A stretch of DNA of 64,000 nucleotides, taken from Ruminococcus sp. Lineage in GTDB: Bacteria; Bacillota; Clostridia; Oscillospirales; Acutalibacteraceae. Where the stretch lies: contig SFGA01000003.1 of the NCBI GenBank assembly GCA_004556705.1, positions 48,648-112,647 on the forward strand, written 5' to 3'. Positions within the stretch are counted from its first letter, which is position 1. The number at the start of each line of letters is the position of its first letter. Position numbers and translations under genes: made by a program. Of the stretch, positions 52,128 to 60,047 are shown piece by piece. Under the pieces are notes generated by a model. It made no database searches, had not been told where the DNA came from, and was given only the letters and a program-made list of their open reading frames with translations.

Positions 52128-52198
52128 ACGTCGTTGTTTGCTTCGTATCGTTCGCAACAGCCTTTGGCTGTCTCTCGCTCATTATACAACTCCTCCTT
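52128..52198 (-). repeat. 71-bp inverted repeat, right arm
   Basis: Reverse-complement partner of 51691-51761 at 67/71 identity by hand alignment. The 508-bp unit bounded by both arms carries no coding frame, which would suit a non-autonomous mobile or assembled repeat element. Confidence 0.8.
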
Positions 52199-52221
52199 AA
52201 CAAAAAAAATTGTCAATACAA

Positions 52222-52265
52222 AAAAAACAATGCCGAAGTCTGACTCTGAATTCAAACTTCGGCAT
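52222..52265 (-). terminator. terminator of the DUF1846 gene
   Basis: On the minus strand ATGCCGAAGT (52265-52256) pairs with ACTTCGGCAT (52239-52230) and is followed by GTTTTTTTT. Confidence 0.85.
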
Positions 52266-52274
52266 ATATTATTT

Positions 52275-53756
52275 TTATTTATGATAAAGGGTTTTTGACT
52301 GCCTGTAAGGCTCGCAGGTTACATTTACACCGAGCTTTTTGAGTGTGTGCAGGTCAACCTCGGAGAGTATGACCGTCGAATGCATCTGACAGCCGTCAAG
52401 CTTTTCAAGCGCTTTCATTGCCATTTCGGAGGTGGGATTTGTCGCCGCTGAAATTGAAAGTGCAAGCAAAACCTCATCTGTATGAAGTCTCGGGTTTTTG
52501 TTACCGAGATGATTTATCTTTAAGTCCTGAATAGGCTCGATAATCTTCGGGGAAATCAAGTCAATATCGTCATTGATATTGGCGATTTCTTTAAGTGCGT
52601 TCAAAAGCATAGCCGAAGAAGCACCCAAAAGGTCTGAGGTCTTTCCCGTTATGATTTTGCCGTTGTCAAGCTCGATTGATGCCGCCGGCTCTCCCGTTCT
52701 GTCGCAAAGCTCAACTGCGGGCAAAACGCATTTTCTGTATTCGGGAACGATATTAAGCTGTTTCATTATAAGCTCAAGGTTACGGATTTCATTTGCAACA
52801 TTTGAGCCGTTTTTCTTATCTACAAGAGCCTTATAATATCTTCTGATAACCTCTTGCTTTGACGCTTCTCTTACAACCTCGTCGTCGATTATGCAGTTAC
52901 CTGCCATATTAACGCCCATATCCGTAGGCGATTTATACGGAGAAGTGCCGTAAATACGCTCGAAAATAGCGTTGAGCACGGGGAAGATTTCAATATCTCT
53001 GTTATAGTTAACGGTTGTAACGCCGTACGCCTCAAGGTGGAACGGGTCAATCATATTGACATCGTTCAAATCGGTTGTCGCCGCCTCATAAGCAAGGTTT
53101 ACAGGGTGCTTTAACGGCAAATTCCAAATCGGGAAGGTTTCAAACTTTGCATATCCTGCCTGAACGCCTCTTTTGTGCTCATGATAGAGCTGAGAAAGAC
53201 AAACCGCCATTTTTCCGCTTCCTGGACCGGGTGCTGTAACAACGATAAGCGAACGGGTGGTTTCAACGTATTCGTTTTTGCCGTATCCGTCGTCGCTTAC
53301 GATAAGCTGAACGTCCTGCGGATAGTTTTCAATGCTGTAATGACGGTAAACCTTAATGCCGAGCCCCACAAGCTTCTGTCTGAAAACCTCTGCCGACGGC
53401 TGATTGTTAAACTGCGTCATAACAACACCGCTTACCATAAGGCCGAAATCCCTGTATATGTCGATAAGCCTTAAAACATCAAGGTCGTAGGTTATTCCAA
53501 TATCGCCTCTGACCTTATTTTTTTCAATGTCATTTGCGTTGATGGCAATGAGCATTTCAGCCTCATCTTTAAGCTCAAGCAGCATTTTCATTTTACTGTC
53601 GGGCAAAAATCCCGGGAGTACTCTTGAAGCGTGAAAATCGTCAAAGATTTTTCCGCCGAATTCAAGATAAAGCTTTCCGCCGAATTCATTTATCCTCTGC
53701 CTTATATGCTCGGATTGAGTTTTAAGATATTTATCGTTATCAAATCCAATTTTCAC
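52275..53756 (-). CDS. DUF1846 domain protein
   Basis: A 493-residue cytosolic protein of the DUF1846 family. The start is GTG at 53754-53756 with GGGAGG upstream. Characteristic stretches are KIGFDNDKYLKTQSEHI at the N-terminus, FHASRVLPGF, and VVTAPGPGSGKMAVCLSQLYHE, whose GPGSGK resembles a phosphate-binding loop. A lengthy C-terminal domain contains AVELCDRTGEPA. The structure is known for a pneumococcal member, but I know of no settled function; ATP-dependent activity is inferred from the loop. It follows ung on the minus strand but is separated from it by a terminator. Confidence 0.93.
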   Translation of the reverse strand: MKIGFDNDKYLKTQSEHIRQRINEFGGKLYLEFGGKIFDDFHASRVLPGFLPDSKMKMLLELKDEAEMLIAINANDIEKNKVRGDIGITYDLDVLRLIDIYRDFGLMVSGVVMTQFNNQPSAEVFRQKLVGLGIKVYRHYSIENYPQDVQLIVSDDGYGKNEYVETTRSLIVVTAPGPGSGKMAVCLSQLYHEHKRGVQAGYAKFETFPIWNLPLKHPVNLAYEAATTDLNDVNMIDPFHLEAYGVTTVNYNRDIEIFPVLNAIFERIYGTSPYKSPTDMGVNMAGNCIIDDEVVREASKQEVIRRYYKALVDKKNGSNVANEIRNLELIMKQLNIVPEYRKCVLPAVELCDRTGEPAASIELDNGKIITGKTSDLLGASSAMLLNALKEIANINDDIDLISPKIIEPIQDLKINHLGNKNPRLHTDEVLLALSISAATNPTSEMAMKALEKLDGCQMHSTVILSEVDLHTLKKLGVNVTCEPYRQSKTLYHK

Positions 53757-53792
53757 TGTTATTGCCTCCCGATTAGGATGAAAATATCACAT

Positions 53793-53831
53793 AAAAACAC
53801 TTCGAAGCGGTTACACAACCGACTCGAAGTG
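53793..53831 (-). terminator. terminator of ung
   Basis: On the minus strand CACTTCGA (53831-53824) and an inner CGGTT pair with AACCG and TCGAAGTG (53805-53798), followed by TTTTTATG. Confidence 0.8.
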
Positions 53832-53896
53832 CGACACTTGATATTATAGAATAACAAAGTCTAAAAATCAATAGTAATATAAAACTTTGTTGAAAT

Positions 53897-54568
53897 TTAG
53901 TCGAGATGCCAATCAATAGGCGTCTGTCCCGAAGCTGTTAAAAGCTCATTGGTCTTTGAAAAGTGCTTGCAACCGAAAAATCCGTTATAAGCCGAAAGCG
54001 GACTCGGATGCGGTGCGGTGAGCTTATAATGAATGGGGTTTGTGATAACCGACGCTTTTTTTCTTGCGTGAGCGCCCCAAAGCAAAAACACGACGGGCGT
54101 TTGCTTGTTGTTAAGCTCGGAAATTACCCTGTCGGTAAATGTTTCCCACCCCATATTTTTATGGCTGTTAGGCTCGCCCTCACGAACGGTCAGCACCGTG
54201 TTCAAAAGCAAAACGCCCTGCTTCGCCCAAGCGGTAAGCTCGCCGTGACCTGCGTTCATATCTATACCGAGATCCGAATGGATTTCCTTAAATATATTTT
54301 GAAGCGACGGAGGGGGAGGAGTGCCCTTTTTTACCGAAAAGCACATACCGTGCGCCTGCCCTGCGCCGTGATAAGGGTCTTGCCCGATAATAACGACTTT
54401 TGTATCGGCGAACGAGGTGCAACGAAGTGCATTGAATATATCGTTCATAGGCGGATAAACCGTATGATTTTGATATTCCGCTTTAAGAAATTTCCGAAGC
54501 TCTTTATAATAAGGCTTTGAAAATTCATTCTTTAATATTTCGTCCCAATCATTTCCCAAATTTACCAT
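53897..54568 (-). CDS. ung: uracil-DNA glycosylase
   Basis: A 223-residue family 1 UDG removing uracil from DNA. The start MVNLGNDWDEIL at 54568 follows GAGGTGA; the frame continues upstream but that part is divergent promoter DNA. Motifs: catalytic water-activating Asp in GQDPYHGAGQAHG, SLQNIFKEI, LLNTVLTVREGEPNSH, the VVFLLWGAHA strand and the DNA-intercalating HPSPLSAYNGFFG. Length is normal. Confidence 0.97.
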   Translation of the reverse strand: MVNLGNDWDEILKNEFSKPYYKELRKFLKAEYQNHTVYPPMNDIFNALRCTSFADTKVVIIGQDPYHGAGQAHGMCFSVKKGTPPPPSLQNIFKEIHSDLGIDMNAGHGELTAWAKQGVLLLNTVLTVREGEPNSHKNMGWETFTDRVISELNNKQTPVVFLLWGAHARKKASVITNPIHYKLTAPHPSPLSAYNGFFGCKHFSKTNELLTASGQTPIDWHLD

Positions 54569-54645
54569 TGAGCTATCACCTCTCGGATATTGTAACATAA
54601 GATTGACCGATTTACAAAAAAATATAGAAAATTTTCCGAAAGCCA

Positions 54646-54703
54646 TTGACATATAATATAGATGTGCTATAATCAAATCAACATATGAACAGTTGTTCAT
54701 ATG
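54646..54703 (+). promoter_or_regulatory. metal-regulated promoter with ArsR/SmtB-type operator
   Basis: TTGACA (54646-54651) and TATAAT (54668-54673) are 16 bases apart. Just downstream, CATATGAACA (54682-54691), two bases GT, and TGTTCATATG (54694-54703) form a perfect inverted repeat with the TGAACA-type half-sites of CadC/SmtB operators. The CadC-like regulator encoded at the operon end is the obvious ligand-responsive repressor. The ATG of the first gene is at 54766. Confidence 0.85.
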
Positions 54704-54765
54704 ATAAATCGAAAAGCGAATGTGCTTGAAATAAATGACGCAGAGCGTCGGAATGGAGACAAATT

Positions 54766-54984
54766 ATGAAAAAGTCATATAAAATCGATGTCGATTGTGC
54801 AAACTGTGCCAATAAAATGGAAGAGGCGGCAAAAAAGACCGAGGGCGTAAAGGACGCAACGGTTAATTTTATGATGCTTAAAATGAATGTCGAGTTTGAC
54901 GAAAATGCAGACGTAAAGGCTGTTATGAAGGATGTCCTTAAAAATTGTAAAAGAGTTGAGGACGACTGCGAAATATACATTTAA
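54766..54984 (+). CDS. heavy-metal-associated (HMA) domain protein
   Basis: A 72-residue single HMA domain, MKKSYKIDVDCANCANKMEE, with the metal-binding CANC in place of the usual copper-type MxCxxC. The ferredoxin-like fold pattern continues in GVKDATVNFMMLKMNVEF. A Cys-Glu pair at the C-terminus (DDCEIYI) may also bind metal. It lies 46 bases before the P-type ATPase, which lacks its own N-terminal metal-binding domain, so it probably acts as that pump's detached domain or metal chaperone for Zn, Cd or Pb. Confidence 0.92.
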   Translation: MKKSYKIDVDCANCANKMEEAAKKTEGVKDATVNFMMLKMNVEFDENADVKAVMKDVLKNCKRVEDDCEIYI

Positions 54985-55030
54985 CGGTCGATTAAGCATA
55001 GCTTGAAATATTGAAAACGGAGGGAATTTT

Positions 55031-56908
55031 ATGACGAAAAAGCAGAAAAAGATGCTTGTAAGAATTATCGTTTCAGCGTTGCTTATTGTCGCACTCAAGG
55101 TTGTTGGCAGCTTTGTTGAAATAAATCGCTATCTTGAATTTGCGTTATATATGATACCGTATTTTGTAATCGGATATGATATTCTCAGAAAAGCATTTTT
55201 GGGAATTAAAAATAAGCAGGTTTTTGACGAAAATTTCCTTATGGCAGTCGCAACCGTCGGTGCAATAGCGTTGGGCGACTATATCGAGGGTGTGGCGGTT
55301 ATGCTTTTCTATCAGATAGGCGAGCTTTTTCAAAGCTATGCTGTCGGAAAGAGCCGCAGAAATATCTCCGAGCTTATGGATATAAGACCTGATTACGCCA
55401 ATATTGAGGTTGACGGAGAGCTTCGGCAGGTTGACCCCGACGAGGTTGAGATAGGCACGGTAATTGTGGTTACTCCGGGCGAAAAGGTGCCGATTGACGG
55501 CGTTGTAACAGAGGGCGAGTCCTCGCTTAACACAAGTGCACTCACGGGCGAGAGCGTGCCGAGAGAGGTCAAGGCAGGCGACGAGATTATCAGCGGCTGT
55601 ATAAATCTTTCGGGCGTTATCAGGATAAAAACGACAAAAGAGTTTGGCGAGTCAACGGTTTCAAAAATTCTTGACCTTGTTGAAAACGCAACCTCGAAAA
55701 AATCACATTCCGAAAATTTCATAAGCAAGTTCGCACATTATTATACTCCTGCGGTTTGCTACAGTGCGTTGGCTCTTGCGATTATACCGTCGATAATCAA
55801 CCTTATAATCGGTAATCAGGCAGGCTTCGGCACTTGGATTTACAGGGCGCTTACATTCCTTGTAATCAGCTGTCCGTGTGCGGTGGTAATCAGCGTACCG
55901 CTTAGCTTCTTCGCAGGAATAGGCGGAGCGAGCAAGGCAGGCGTTTTGGTCAAAGGCTCAAACTACCTTGAAACGCTTTCAAAGACAAAATATGTTCTTT
56001 TCGATAAGACGGGAACAATGACGAAGGGCGTTTTTGAGGTTGTCGGAGTTCATGATAACACAATAGACAAAAATCATCTAATTGAACTTGCGGCATACGC
56101 AGAGAGCTATTCGACGCATCCGATAAGCAAAAGCTTGCAGGCAGCTTACGGCAAGGAAATTGATAAAAGCAGAATTTCAGACGTAAAGGAAATATCGGGA
56201 CACGGCGTTATCGCTAAGGTTGACGGAAAAGAGGTTGCGGCAGGCAACGGCAAGCTGATGGATATGCTCGGCATTAAATATACGGAGTGCGAGCAGGTCG
56301 GCACAAAGGTTCATATTGCACTTGACGGAAAATACGCAGGTCATATCCTCATTTCGGACGTTATAAAGTCCACCTCAAAGCAGGCGATTGCAGAGCTTAA
56401 AAGTGCAGGCGTTAAAAAGACGGTTATGCTCACGGGCGACGCTTCGGACGTTGCGAAGCAGGTTGCAGACGAGCTCGGAATTGACGAGGTTTACAGCGAA
56501 TTGCTGCCTGACGACAAGGTTTCAAAGGTCGAAGAGTATTTGTCGAAAAAGGGCGAAAAGGAAAAGCTTGCGTTTGTCGGCGACGGCATAAACGACGCTC
56601 CCGTGCTTTCAAGAGCCGATATAGGTATTGCAATGGGCGCTATGGGCTCGGATGCGGCTATCGAGGCGGCGGATATTGTGCTTATGGACGACGATCCGCT
56701 TAAAATTGCAAAGGCAATCAAGATTTCGAAAAAATGTCTCGGAATTGTATATGAAAATATAATCTTCGCACTCGGCGTTAAGCTTGTTTGCCTTATACTC
56801 GGCGCATTGGGTATCGCAAATATGTGGGTGGCAATCTTCGCAGATGTCGGAGTAATGGTTATCGCCGTATTGAACGCAATTCGTGTGCTTATGGTTAAAA
56901 AGCTTTGA
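55031..56908 (+). CDS. P1B-type heavy metal-exporting ATPase (Zn/Cd/Pb type)
   Basis: A 625-residue membrane pump. The transport-site SCPCAVVISVP is in helix 6, phosphorylation DKTGTMTKG follows, then TGES in the actuator domain (ALTGESVPRE), GDGINDAPVLSRADIGIAMG in the hinge, and the last membrane segment has DVGVMVIAVLNAIRVL. That aspartate is typical of the Zn/Cd/Pb (ZntA/CadA) subgroup rather than copper pumps. The usual N-terminal HMA domain is absent and is supplied by the preceding small gene. The third gene of the operon is a CadC-like repressor. Confidence 0.95.
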   Translation: MTKKQKKMLVRIIVSALLIVALKVVGSFVEINRYLEFALYMIPYFVIGYDILRKAFLGIKNKQVFDENFLMAVATVGAIALGDYIEGVAVMLFYQIGELFQSYAVGKSRRNISELMDIRPDYANIEVDGELRQVDPDEVEIGTVIVVTPGEKVPIDGVVTEGESSLNTSALTGESVPREVKAGDEIISGCINLSGVIRIKTTKEFGESTVSKILDLVENATSKKSHSENFISKFAHYYTPAVCYSALALAIIPSIINLIIGNQAGFGTWIYRALTFLVISCPCAVVISVPLSFFAGIGGASKAGVLVKGSNYLETLSKTKYVLFDKTGTMTKGVFEVVGVHDNTIDKNHLIELAAYAESYSTHPISKSLQAAYGKEIDKSRISDVKEISGHGVIAKVDGKEVAAGNGKLMDMLGIKYTECEQVGTKVHIALDGKYAGHILISDVIKSTSKQAIAELKSAGVKKTVMLTGDASDVAKQVADELGIDEVYSELLPDDKVSKVEEYLSKKGEKEKLAFVGDGINDAPVLSRADIGIAMGAMGSDAAIEAADIVLMDDDPLKIAKAIKISKKCLGIVYENIIFALGVKLVCLILGALGIANMWVAIFADVGVMVIAVLNAIRVLMVKKL

Positions 56909-56931
56909 TTTATATCGAAAGGGTGTAGACA

Positions 56932-57288
56932 ATGGAAAAAGAATTAGACTGCTGTGAGGTAAACGAGGTTCACAGCTCCGTGCTTCAAAAGATAATCGCT
57001 GAAATGCCCGACGAAATTGAGCTTTACAATTTAGCCGAGTTGTTCAAGGTGTTCGGCGACTCAACGAGAATACGCATACTCTATGTTTTGTTTGAGGCTG
57101 AGGTTTGCGTGTGCGACTTGGCTTCGGCACTTAATATGAATCAGTCGGCAATTTCGCATCAGCTGAAAATATTAAAGCAAAACAAGCTGGTTAAGGCTCG
57201 CAGAGAGGGTAAATCGGTATTCTACTCTCTTGCAGACGACCACGTTCGTATGATAATCGCAAAAGGTCAAGAGCATATTGAGGAATAA
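56932..57288 (+). CDS. ArsR/SmtB-family metal-sensing repressor (CadC-like)
   Basis: A 118-residue winged-helix repressor. The helix-turn-helix core is LFKVFGDSTRIRILYVL with VCVCDLASALNMNQSAISHQLKILKQNKLV. Potential metal ligands match two known sites: an N-terminal DCCE together with CVC in the DNA-binding region (alpha3N, soft metals such as Cd and Pb in CadC), and a C-terminal DDHVRMIIAKGQEHIEE (alpha5, Zn). It ends the operon it presumably represses through the palindrome at 54682-54703. Confidence 0.93.
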   Translation: MEKELDCCEVNEVHSSVLQKIIAEMPDEIELYNLAELFKVFGDSTRIRILYVLFEAEVCVCDLASALNMNQSAISHQLKILKQNKLVKARREGKSVFYSLADDHVRMIIAKGQEHIEE

Positions 57289-57302
57289 TATTTATCAATA
57301 TA

Positions 57303-57340
57303 AACCGCCACAGAGCTTTGTTCTCTGTGGTGGTTTTTGT
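57303..57340 (+). terminator. terminator of the metal-export operon
   Basis: A 13-base stem (57303-57315 with 57323-57335, one G-T pair), 7-base loop, then TTTTG. It separates the operon from the convergent MATE gene. Confidence 0.85.
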
Positions 57341-57346
57341 GTCGGT

Positions 57347-58717
57347 TTATTCGGTTGTCGATTTTTGAGATAAAGATTTATTCGTTTCCTTTTTCCATTT
57401 CTTCAAAACCGAGAAATAGATTATAAGACCTATTGTGCCTGAAATGACTTCTGAAATCGGATAGGCGAACCAAGTGTAGTTTAGACCGAATTCTGCAAAT
57501 ATTCTGAAAATCGGGATAAGACAGAAAACCTGCCTTGTGAGCGATAGCATAAGACTTGTTCTGCCGTAGCCGATAGCCTGAAAGAACACAGGCATTGTAA
57601 GAGAAATGACGGCAGGCAGGAAGCTTGAGCCGATTATCGGGAACGCTACCGAGCCTATTTGCATAACCTCCTCGCTCTTTGAGAAAACGGACATAAGCGC
57701 TTCGGGGAAGAATACGAAAAAGACTATACCGACAATCATAAACACCGCTGAAATGAGACAGGAAAAATTCATTAAATCACGGCAGCGGCGATAGCTTTTG
57801 TTTGCGTAGTTGTAGCTCAAAACGGGAACTATACAGGTTTGAAGTCCGAACAGCGGAATAAAGAACAGCGATTGAGCCTTGTAGTAAAGTCCAAGCACCG
57901 TAACGGCGGAGTCGGAGAAGCCTGCAAGTATGACGTTCAACGCAACAATATATACGGTATAAAGCAGCTGCATAAATATTGACGGATAACCGTAGCGGTA
58001 TATCATCTTAATATAATGCGAGAGCTTTTTTATTTCGGGAATTTTGCAAAAGCCCTTTGAGCCTGTGATAACAGCGGCAACTATCTGACCGAGCACCGTC
58101 GCATAAGCCGCACCCGCAACACCCATTTCGGGGAAAAGGCCTATTCCGAATATCAGCAACGGGTCAAATAAAATATTCGTAACAGCACCTGCTATCTGCG
58201 CTATCATGGGAAGCCTCATATCGCCCCTTGACTGAAGCACCTTTGTCCAGTTGCCCTCCAAAAATGCACCGACGCTGCCGATACAGACGATATTTCCGTA
58301 GGTTACGGCATTTGCGATTGCCTTGGGCGATTTTGCGGAGGTCATAACATACGGCTTCATAAGAGCTACCGCCAAAATTGTAAAAGTAAGCCAAGTGATA
58401 AGCTCAAGCAGCATACCCGTACCGCCTGCTTCGTCGGCATCCTTCGGCTTGCCCTGTGCGAACTTTCGTGCCATATAAGTATTGACTCCGACGCCCGTTC
58501 CGACAGCAAGTGCAATGATTATTAGCTGTATCGGATAGATTACCGACAGCGCAGTAAGAGCCTCGTCGGAATATCTGCCGACAAAGAAGCTGTCAACTAT
58601 ATTATAAAGTGCCTGAATAAGCTGTGCGAGCATAACGGGAGGCGCAGTTTTAAGCAGTATTTTTGAAATCTTTTGCGTTCCGAAAAAATCGGGATCTGAC
58701 AACCCTTTTTTCGCCAT
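57347..58717 (-). CDS. MATE-family efflux transporter
   Basis: A 456-residue polytopic protein with twelve likely membrane segments and the two-fold repeat of MATE transporters. PPVMLAQLIQALYNIVDSFFVGRYS opens the first half, and GLQTCIVPVLSYNYANKSYRRCRDL (positions about 270-295) the equivalent of the second. It belongs to the NorM/DinF-like cation-coupled drug exporters. The start MAKKGLSDPDFF at 58717 is preceded by AAGGGG; 63 further upstream bases in frame lack a ribosome site. Monocistronic. Substrate unknown. Confidence 0.93.
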   Translation of the reverse strand: MAKKGLSDPDFFGTQKISKILLKTAPPVMLAQLIQALYNIVDSFFVGRYSDEALTALSVIYPIQLIIIALAVGTGVGVNTYMARKFAQGKPKDADEAGGTGMLLELITWLTFTILAVALMKPYVMTSAKSPKAIANAVTYGNIVCIGSVGAFLEGNWTKVLQSRGDMRLPMIAQIAGAVTNILFDPLLIFGIGLFPEMGVAGAAYATVLGQIVAAVITGSKGFCKIPEIKKLSHYIKMIYRYGYPSIFMQLLYTVYIVALNVILAGFSDSAVTVLGLYYKAQSLFFIPLFGLQTCIVPVLSYNYANKSYRRCRDLMNFSCLISAVFMIVGIVFFVFFPEALMSVFSKSEEVMQIGSVAFPIIGSSFLPAVISLTMPVFFQAIGYGRTSLMLSLTRQVFCLIPIFRIFAEFGLNYTWFAYPISEVISGTIGLIIYFSVLKKWKKETNKSLSQKSTTE

Positions 58718-58818
58718 AGTATACCCCTTCTTGAAAAATGCAATTAAGATTATAAGGCGTACCCCTACCTTTGTCAACAAGTGTTATATTTGTTCAAAAA
58801 ATCGTAAAATTATAATCG

Positions 58819-58847
58819 TTGAATATCAATTTTATTTATGTTACAAT
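58819..58847 (+). promoter_or_regulatory. promoter of the L-fucose operon
   Basis: TTGAAT (58819-58824) and TACAAT (58842-58847), spacer 17, 46 bases before the first ATG. GTGTAATGTGCTAAGACAC just after the start has short dyad symmetry (GTGT...ACAC) that might be an operator. Confidence 0.65.
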
Positions 58848-58893
58848 AAATGTGTAATGTGCTAAGACACATAAAAGGAAAGGAAACGGCAAG

Positions 58894-59604
58894 ATGGATA
58901 TTCAAATTGTTAAAGATCAAATTTGCGACGTTTGTCATAAGATGTGGCAGCTCGGTTGGGTTGCGGCGAACGACGGAAATGTCAGCGCAAAGCTTGACGA
59001 CGGTACGATTTTGGCAACACCGACAGGAATGAGCAAATCGTTTATCACACCCGAAAAGCTTATCAGAATTGACTCGAAGGGTAATGTTCTTGAGGCGGCG
59101 GAGGGACTTCGTCCGTCAAGTGAGATTAAGATGCATCTTCGTTGCTACGACAAGCGTGAGGATGTGTTCAGCGTTATCCACGCTCATCCTCCGGGAGCTA
59201 CGGGCTTTGCGGTAGCGCATAAGGCAATGGATATGTACAATATGATTGAGGATGTAGCGGCTATCGGCGCAGTTCCGCTTACTCCTTACGGCACACCCTC
59301 TACAACGGAGGTTCCCGATGCTATTGAGCCGTACCTTGATGAGCATGATGTTATGCTTCTTGAAAACCACGGTGCGCTTGCGGTCGGAAGTGACGTTATA
59401 ACCGCTTTTTACAGAATGGAAAGCCTTGAATTGTGGGCGAAAATCACAATCAATGCGGTTATTCTCGGCGGCAGCCACGACATAGACAGAGAGAATATTC
59501 AGAAGCTTATCGATTTGAGAAGCTACTATAAAATCACGGGCAGACATCCGGGCTATAAGGTTTATAATCCCGACGACAAAATACTTCACAAGCAGGAGGA
59601 CTGA
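58894..59604 (+). CDS. fucA: class II aldolase, L-fuculose-1-phosphate aldolase
   Basis: A 236-residue zinc aldolase splitting fuculose 1-phosphate into dihydroxyacetone phosphate and lactaldehyde. The metal site is in VIHAHPPGATGFA and a third histidine in LLENHGALAVG; NDGNVSAKL and GMSKSFITPEKLI are the phosphate-binding and active-site parts. The alternatives in this family are rhamnulose 1-phosphate and ribulose 5-phosphate enzymes; the fucI and fucU neighbours decide for fuculose 1-phosphate. First gene of a tight four-gene operon. AAAGGAAAGG upstream. Confidence 0.9.
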   Translation: MDIQIVKDQICDVCHKMWQLGWVAANDGNVSAKLDDGTILATPTGMSKSFITPEKLIRIDSKGNVLEAAEGLRPSSEIKMHLRCYDKREDVFSVIHAHPPGATGFAVAHKAMDMYNMIEDVAAIGAVPLTPYGTPSTTEVPDAIEPYLDEHDVMLLENHGALAVGSDVITAFYRMESLELWAKITINAVILGGSHDIDRENIQKLIDLRSYYKITGRHPGYKVYNPDDKILHKQED

Positions 59605-59606
59605 TT

Positions 59607-60047
59607 ATGCTTAAAGGTATCAATCCGATAATTTCCCCCGAGCTTCTCAAGGCTCTTTGCGAGATGGGACACGGCGACGAGCTCATAATTGCAGACGGAA
59701 ATTTTCCGAGCGAGAGTATTGGTAAAAATTCCGTTGTTATAAGAGCAGACGGACATTCGGCAACGGATGTATTGGATGCGGTTTTGTCGCTTATTCCGCT
59801 TGATACATATACGGAAAAGCCTGTTGCTTTGATGGAGGTCGTCAAGGGTGATGATACCCCGACACCTGAAATTTGGAGGGAATACGACAAAATCCTTACG
59901 AAATATGAGACTGAACACCACGATATTGAGATGACGGAGCGTTTTGCATTTTACGAGAGGGCGAAAAAGGCTTATCTTATAATCGCAACGGGCGAAACGG
60001 CAATTTACGCAAACGTGCTTCTCAAAAAGGGAGTAGTAAAGGTATGA
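59607..60047 (+). CDS. fucU: L-fucose mutarotase (FucU/RbsD family)
   Basis: A 146-residue protein of the RbsD/FucU fold. LLKALCEMGHGDELIIADGNFP is the signature, with the catalytic histidine in MGHGD, and the C-terminal TAIYANVLLKKGVV closes the active site. It converts alpha- and beta-L-fucose so that the isomerase gets its preferred anomer. Two bases after fucA, and its stop overlaps the kinase start (ATGA). Confidence 0.93.
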   Translation: MLKGINPIISPELLKALCEMGHGDELIIADGNFPSESIGKNSVVIRADGHSATDVLDAVLSLIPLDTYTEKPVALMEVVKGDDTPTPEIWREYDKILTKYETEHHDIEMTERFAFYERAKKAYLIIATGETAIYANVLLKKGVVKV

